Made by a program: the position numbers and the translations under genes. Shown here piece after piece: positions 60,785 to 64,000 of a DNA stretch of 64,000 nt (positions are counted from its first letter, which is position 1; the number at the start of each line of letters is the position of its first letter). The stretch is from Brachybacterium endophyticum (GTDB taxonomy: Bacteria > Actinomycetota > Actinomycetes > Actinomycetales > Dermabacteraceae): assembly GCF_003130585.1 (NCBI RefSeq), contig NZ_QFKX01000004.1, positions 62,001-126,000 of the forward strand, given 5' to 3'. Below the pieces are notes generated by a model that was not told where the DNA came from, searched no databases, and saw only the letters and a list, made by a program, of their open reading frames with translations.

Positions 60785-61911
60785 GTGCAGGGCAGCGAAG
60801 CGGACCCGTCGGCGTCGGCATCATCGGGGCGGGGACGATCTCCGCCCAGTACCTCGAGCATCTGGGGGCCTTCCCCGATCTCGAGCTGCGAGCGATCGGC
60901 GACATCGTTCCCGAGGCGGCGGCCACCCGTGCACAGGAGTTCTCGGTGCCCGCCCACGGCGGGGTCGACGTGGTGCTGGAGGACGAGGACATCGAGATCG
61001 TCGTGAACCTGACGATCCCGGCCGCCCATGCGGACGTCTCCGAGCAGATCCTGGCCGCCGGCAAGCACGTGTGGAGCGAGAAGCCGCTGACCACGGACCG
61101 TGCGAGCGCGGCCGCGCTGCTGGAGAGCGCGGCGCACAAGGGGCTGCGCGTCGGCGGTGCGCCGGACACCGTGCTCGGCGCGGGGATCCAGTCGGCGCTG
61201 CGGGAGATCTCCGAGGGCGCGATCGGCGAGCCGCGCTTCGGACTCGCGCTGTTCCGCGTCCCGGGTCCCGAGTCCTGGCACCCCAGTCCCGAGTTCCTCT
61301 TCGCGCGCGGGGCGGGCCCCCTGTTCGACATCGGCCCGTACTACCTGACGTCGCTCGTGCTCGCGCAGGGACCCGTGGCCTCCGTGCAGGCCGTGGGGAC
61401 CCAGGCGGTCCCCACACGCACCATCGGCTCGGGGCCGAAAGCGGGGACCGACTTCCCCGTGGAGGTCCCCACCCAGGTCAGCGCCCTCCTCACCTTCGAG
61501 AACGGCACCACCGCGACGGTGCTGCTGACCTTCGACTCCGGGGCCGCCTACACCGCCGAGCTCGACCTCACCGGGTCGCTCGGCACGATCGCCCTGCCCG
61601 ACCCCAACGTGTTCGACGGGGCCAGCTCCCTCTCGCTGCGCGCCGAAGCGGGCACGGGCGAGGACGTCTGGCAGGCGCGACCCGAGAGCGGCCCCAGCAC
61701 CGGCAGGGGCCTGGGCACCCTGGAGATGGCACGCGCGATCCGCGCCGAGGTCCCGCACCGCCTGACCGGCGAGCTCGCCGGTCACGTCCTGGACGTGATG
61801 GTCTCCATCGAGGAGGCCGTCACCGGTGGCACCGCCGTCGAGGTCACCTCCAGCGCGACCGTGCCGGTCCCGCTGCCCGCCGATTTCGATCCGATGGAGC
61901 GCACCCTGTGA
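60781..61911 (+). CDS. Gfo/Idh/MocA-family oxidoreductase
   Basis: NAD(P)-dependent sugar or polyol oxidoreductase of 376 residues. The cofactor motif is GIIGAGTIS (13-21), and the catalytic EKPL is at 100-103. The C-terminal domain has PLFDIGPYYLT with the His/Tyr-type active region. It overlaps the isomerase gene by 4 bases (ATGA) so they are coupled. It probably oxidises a glycoside or a free sugar. Confidence 0.88.
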   Translation: MSAGQRSGPVGVGIIGAGTISAQYLEHLGAFPDLELRAIGDIVPEAAATRAQEFSVPAHGGVDVVLEDEDIEIVVNLTIPAAHADVSEQILAAGKHVWSEKPLTTDRASAAALLESAAHKGLRVGGAPDTVLGAGIQSALREISEGAIGEPRFGLALFRVPGPESWHPSPEFLFARGAGPLFDIGPYYLTSLVLAQGPVASVQAVGTQAVPTRTIGSGPKAGTDFPVEVPTQVSALLTFENGTTATVLLTFDSGAAYTAELDLTGSLGTIALPDPNVFDGASSLSLRAEAGTGEDVWQARPESGPSTGRGLGTLEMARAIRAEVPHRLTGELAGHVLDVMVSIEEAVTGGTAVEVTSSATVPVPLPADFDPMERTL

Positions 61912-62023
61912 GCACAGGAGCCCCCGGTGCCCTCCTCGGCCTCGCCGCTCGCCGGGATCGCATTCCCCTGCTCCCGTGAGCGCCGCGCACGAATCCGCAC
62001 CCGCTGTCGTCAAGGAGTCCCGC

Positions 62024-63166
62024 ATGTCCTCCCCCAACGCCCGCCCCCTCGGCGTCGCTCTGATCGGCTACGAGTTCATGGGCCGGGCCCACTCACAGGC
62101 CTGGCGCACCGTGGGCGCGGCCTTCGAGGTGCCGCCGATCGAGCGGCGCGTGATCGTCGGCCGTGACGAGCAGAAGGTCGCGGCCGCCGCGACGCGACTG
62201 GGATGGCAGTCCCATGCCACCGACTGGCGGGAGGTGCTCGAGCGGGAGGACGTCGACATCATCGACATCTGCACACCCGGATTCCTCCACGCGGAGATCG
62301 CGATCGCCGCCCTCGAGGCCGGCAAGCACGTGCTGTGCGAGAAGCCGATCGCCAACGACACCGCCGAGGCGGAGCGCATGGTCGAGGCAGCCCGCCGTGC
62401 GCAGGAGCGTGGGCAGGTCGCCGCGCTCGGACACACCTACCGCCGGGTCGCGGCGCTCGCGCAGGCCCGCGCGCTCGTCGAGAGCGGCCGGCTGGGACGG
62501 CTCCTGCAGGCCCGCGCGAGCTATCTGCAGGACTGGCTCGTGGACGAGAACGCTCCCATGAGCTGGCGGCTGCGACGGGAGACGGCGGGCTCCGGCGCGC
62601 TCGGCGACATCGGATCCCACGCGATCGACCAGATCCAGTTCCTCACCGGGCAGCGGGCGACCTCCGTGCGGGGCCGCCTGGAGACCGTGGTCCCCGAGCG
62701 TCCCGGGCCCGACGGTCCCGAGCGGGTCACGGTCGACGACGCCGCCTGGGCCACGCTCGAGCTCGAGGGTGGGGCGATCGCCTCGATCGAGGCGAGCCGG
62801 CTCGCCGGCGGCCGGAAGAACCAGCTCGTGATCGAGCTCTACGGCACCGAGGGCTCCCTGCGCTTCGACCTCGAGGCGCTGAACGAGCTGTGGTTCCTCG
62901 ACGCCACGGTCCCCGCGGCGGAGCAGGGATTCACCCGGATCCTGGTCACCGAGCCCGACCACCCCTACGTGGAGGGCTGGTGGCCGCCCGGCCACACGCT
63001 GGGCTGGGAGAACGCCTTCACGAACCAGGCCTACGACCTGCTGCGCGCGATCACCGAGGACGTGCCCTTCTCCCCCGACTTCGCCGACGGGCTCGCCCTG
63101 CAGAGGGTGCTCGACGCGATCATCGCCTCCGACGCGGCCGACGGCGCGAGCGTCCAGGTCCCCTGA
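62024..63166 (+). CDS. Gfo/Idh/MocA-family oxidoreductase
   Basis: Second oxidoreductase of the operon, 380 residues. The cofactor loop is LIGYEFMGRAH, a variant common in this subgroup, and EKPI lies at 106-109. The C-terminal domain has GSGALGDIGSHAIDQ. The ATG at 62024 has AAGGAG 7 bases upstream. It follows the first oxidoreductase by 112 bases. Two oxidoreductases suggest oxidation then re-reduction, or steps on different sugars. Confidence 0.88.
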   Translation: MSSPNARPLGVALIGYEFMGRAHSQAWRTVGAAFEVPPIERRVIVGRDEQKVAAAATRLGWQSHATDWREVLEREDVDIIDICTPGFLHAEIAIAALEAGKHVLCEKPIANDTAEAERMVEAARRAQERGQVAALGHTYRRVAALAQARALVESGRLGRLLQARASYLQDWLVDENAPMSWRLRRETAGSGALGDIGSHAIDQIQFLTGQRATSVRGRLETVVPERPGPDGPERVTVDDAAWATLELEGGAIASIEASRLAGGRKNQLVIELYGTEGSLRFDLEALNELWFLDATVPAAEQGFTRILVTEPDHPYVEGWWPPGHTLGWENAFTNQAYDLLRAITEDVPFSPDFADGLALQRVLDAIIASDAADGASVQVP

Positions 63167-63226
63167 CACCACCACTGACAGCACCACCCGTACGTTCCGC
63201 CACACACCCTGCGAAGGAGCACCACC

Positions 63227-64000
63227 ATGGCGCAGCCGCACACCCTGTTCACCGGTCAGTGGGTCGACCTCCCCCTCGAGGAGGTCGCCTCGCACGCGGC
63301 CTCCTGGGGGTACGACGGCCTCGAGATCGCGATCTCCGGCGAGCACCTCGACGCCTCCCGCTGGGACGACGACGACTACATCGCCGAGCGCCTGGGGATC
63401 CTCGAGAAGCACGGACTGAAGGTCTGGACGATCTCGCACCACCTGGTGGGCCAGGCCGTGTGCGACGACCCCATCGACTTCCGTCATCAGGCGATCGTGC
63501 CCTCGCACGTCTGGGGCGACGGGGACCCGGAGGGCGTGCGCGAGCGCGCCGCCGAGGACATGAAGAACGCCGCCCGTCTCGCGCAGCGCCTGGGCGCGCG
63601 CACCGTCACCGGCTTCACCGGTTCGAGCATCTGGAAGTACGTGGCGATGTTCCCGCCGGTGCCCGCCGACGTCATCGACAAGGGGTACGAGGACTTCGCC
63701 GAGCGCTGGAACCCGATCCTCGACGTCTTCGAGGAGTGCGGCGTGCGCTTCGCCCTCGAGGTCCACCCCTCGGAGATCGCCTACGACTACTGGACCACCC
63801 AGCGCACCCTCGAGGCCATCGGCCACCGGGAGTCCTTCGGGCTGAACTGGGACCCCTCGCACATGATGTGGCAGCAGATCGACCCGGTCTCCTTCATCAC
63901 CGACTTCGGGGACCGCATCTACCACGCGCACTGCAAGGACGTGCGGGTGCGCATCACCGGGCGCAACACCCGGCTCTCCTCCCACCTACCCTGGGGCGAT
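63227..64000 (+). CDS. Sugar phosphate isomerase/epimerase-like TIM barrel (3' partial)
   Basis: At least 258 residues with no stop before the window end. It has the xylose-isomerase-like fold: LKVWTISHH, FALEVHPSEIAYDY with the metal Glu, NWDPSHM with the metal Asp and His, and AHCKDVRV. The ATG at 63227 has GAAGGAG upstream. It differs from the first barrel and matches a subgroup usually encoded beside Gfo/Idh genes. The full length is likely about 320-340. Confidence 0.85.
   Translation, partial: MAQPHTLFTGQWVDLPLEEVASHAASWGYDGLEIAISGEHLDASRWDDDDYIAERLGILEKHGLKVWTISHHLVGQAVCDDPIDFRHQAIVPSHVWGDGDPEGVRERAAEDMKNAARLAQRLGARTVTGFTGSSIWKYVAMFPPVPADVIDKGYEDFAERWNPILDVFEECGVRFALEVHPSEIAYDYWTTQRTLEAIGHRESFGLNWDPSHMMWQQIDPVSFITDFGDRIYHAHCKDVRVRITGRNTRLSSHLPWGD

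Noticed and set aside
1-64000. Search for rRNA, tRNA, riboswitches, insertion sequences, prophage, toxin-antitoxin pairs and CRISPR arrays
   Set aside because: No convincing example was found by reading. Intergenic gaps are all under 300 bases, and those over 150 hold promoters or operators as listed.

Overview
The window is about 70% GC throughout, densely coded and free of rRNA, tRNA, insertion sequences, phage genes and CRISPR arrays. Gene content points to a high-GC Gram-positive actinobacterium. It has RbpA, a polyprenol-phosphate mannose synthase beside Lnt, an actinobacterial SOS box, an ImuA'-ImuB-DnaE2 mutasome, DUF222-HNH proteins, PAC2, AlkZ-like and Mak-cap proteins. The style of the genes (short overlaps, Tat lipoproteins, GTG/TTG starts, leaderless promoters) fits Micrococcales, perhaps Brachybacterium or another Dermabacteraceae; the genus is an inference from impression, not from a search.

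Layout. 1-6756: a HelY-type RNA helicase (5' end outside the window), a shrunken amidohydrolase-like protein, Lnt, Ppm and FxsA, all co-directional, ending at a strong hairpin. 6859-10731: minus-strand rbpA under a SigR-type promoter, then a chain of overlapping genes (two Trp/Pro-module membrane proteins, SURF1, GDPD). 10908-15584: fabG, a SixA-like phosphatase, serB, and the divergent pair glgC/glgA. 15616-21327: an RNB ribonuclease with an overlapping unknown partner, a dicarboxylate/amino-acid symporter, a lone ABC ATPase and a SpoU-type RNA methyltransferase. 21403-25145: an accessory catabolic island (nitrilase-type amidohydrolase, GntR regulator, MHS transporter, DUF2848 hydrolase) tied together by matching operator-like sites in both divergent promoters. 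25189-34452: a methyltransferase, then a DUF222-HNH protein divergent from the imuA'-imuB-dnaE2 cassette, with a LexA box facing each side. 34486-40931: a YhgE/Pip protein and an MMPL exporter with a decayed ABC-ATPase domain fused to its C-terminus, divergent from a TetR regulator. 40971-48368: queuosine-precursor transporter, two MFS exporters, a Tat-exported GH25 muramidase, an exonuclease/phosphatase-family protein, a stand-alone maltokinase-cap protein and a double-GNAT protein. 48424-55420: a complete peptide/oligosaccharide-type ABC importer with its LacI regulator. 55603-59873: an MFS protein, an AlkZ-like protein, PAC2 and a transglutaminase-like protein. 60017-64000: a sugar operon of two TIM-barrel isomerases and two Gfo/Idh/MocA oxidoreductases, cut by the window end.

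How the parts work together. Most of the window is ordinary chromosome. The most informative signals are regulatory: two SOS boxes in one divergent promoter joining a putative nuclease to the mutasome; a tandem GTATAC operator present at both promoters of the GntR island; an AACCGGTT operator present both upstream of the ABC importer and just downstream of a good promoter for the sugar operon, suggesting import and catabolism of one glycoside under LacI-type control; and a SigR-type promoter for rbpA. The most unusual proteins are the MMPL/pseudo-ABC fusion with its repeat-rich YhgE partner, the helicase with an RGG-like insert, and the amidohydrolase that lacks its metal site.
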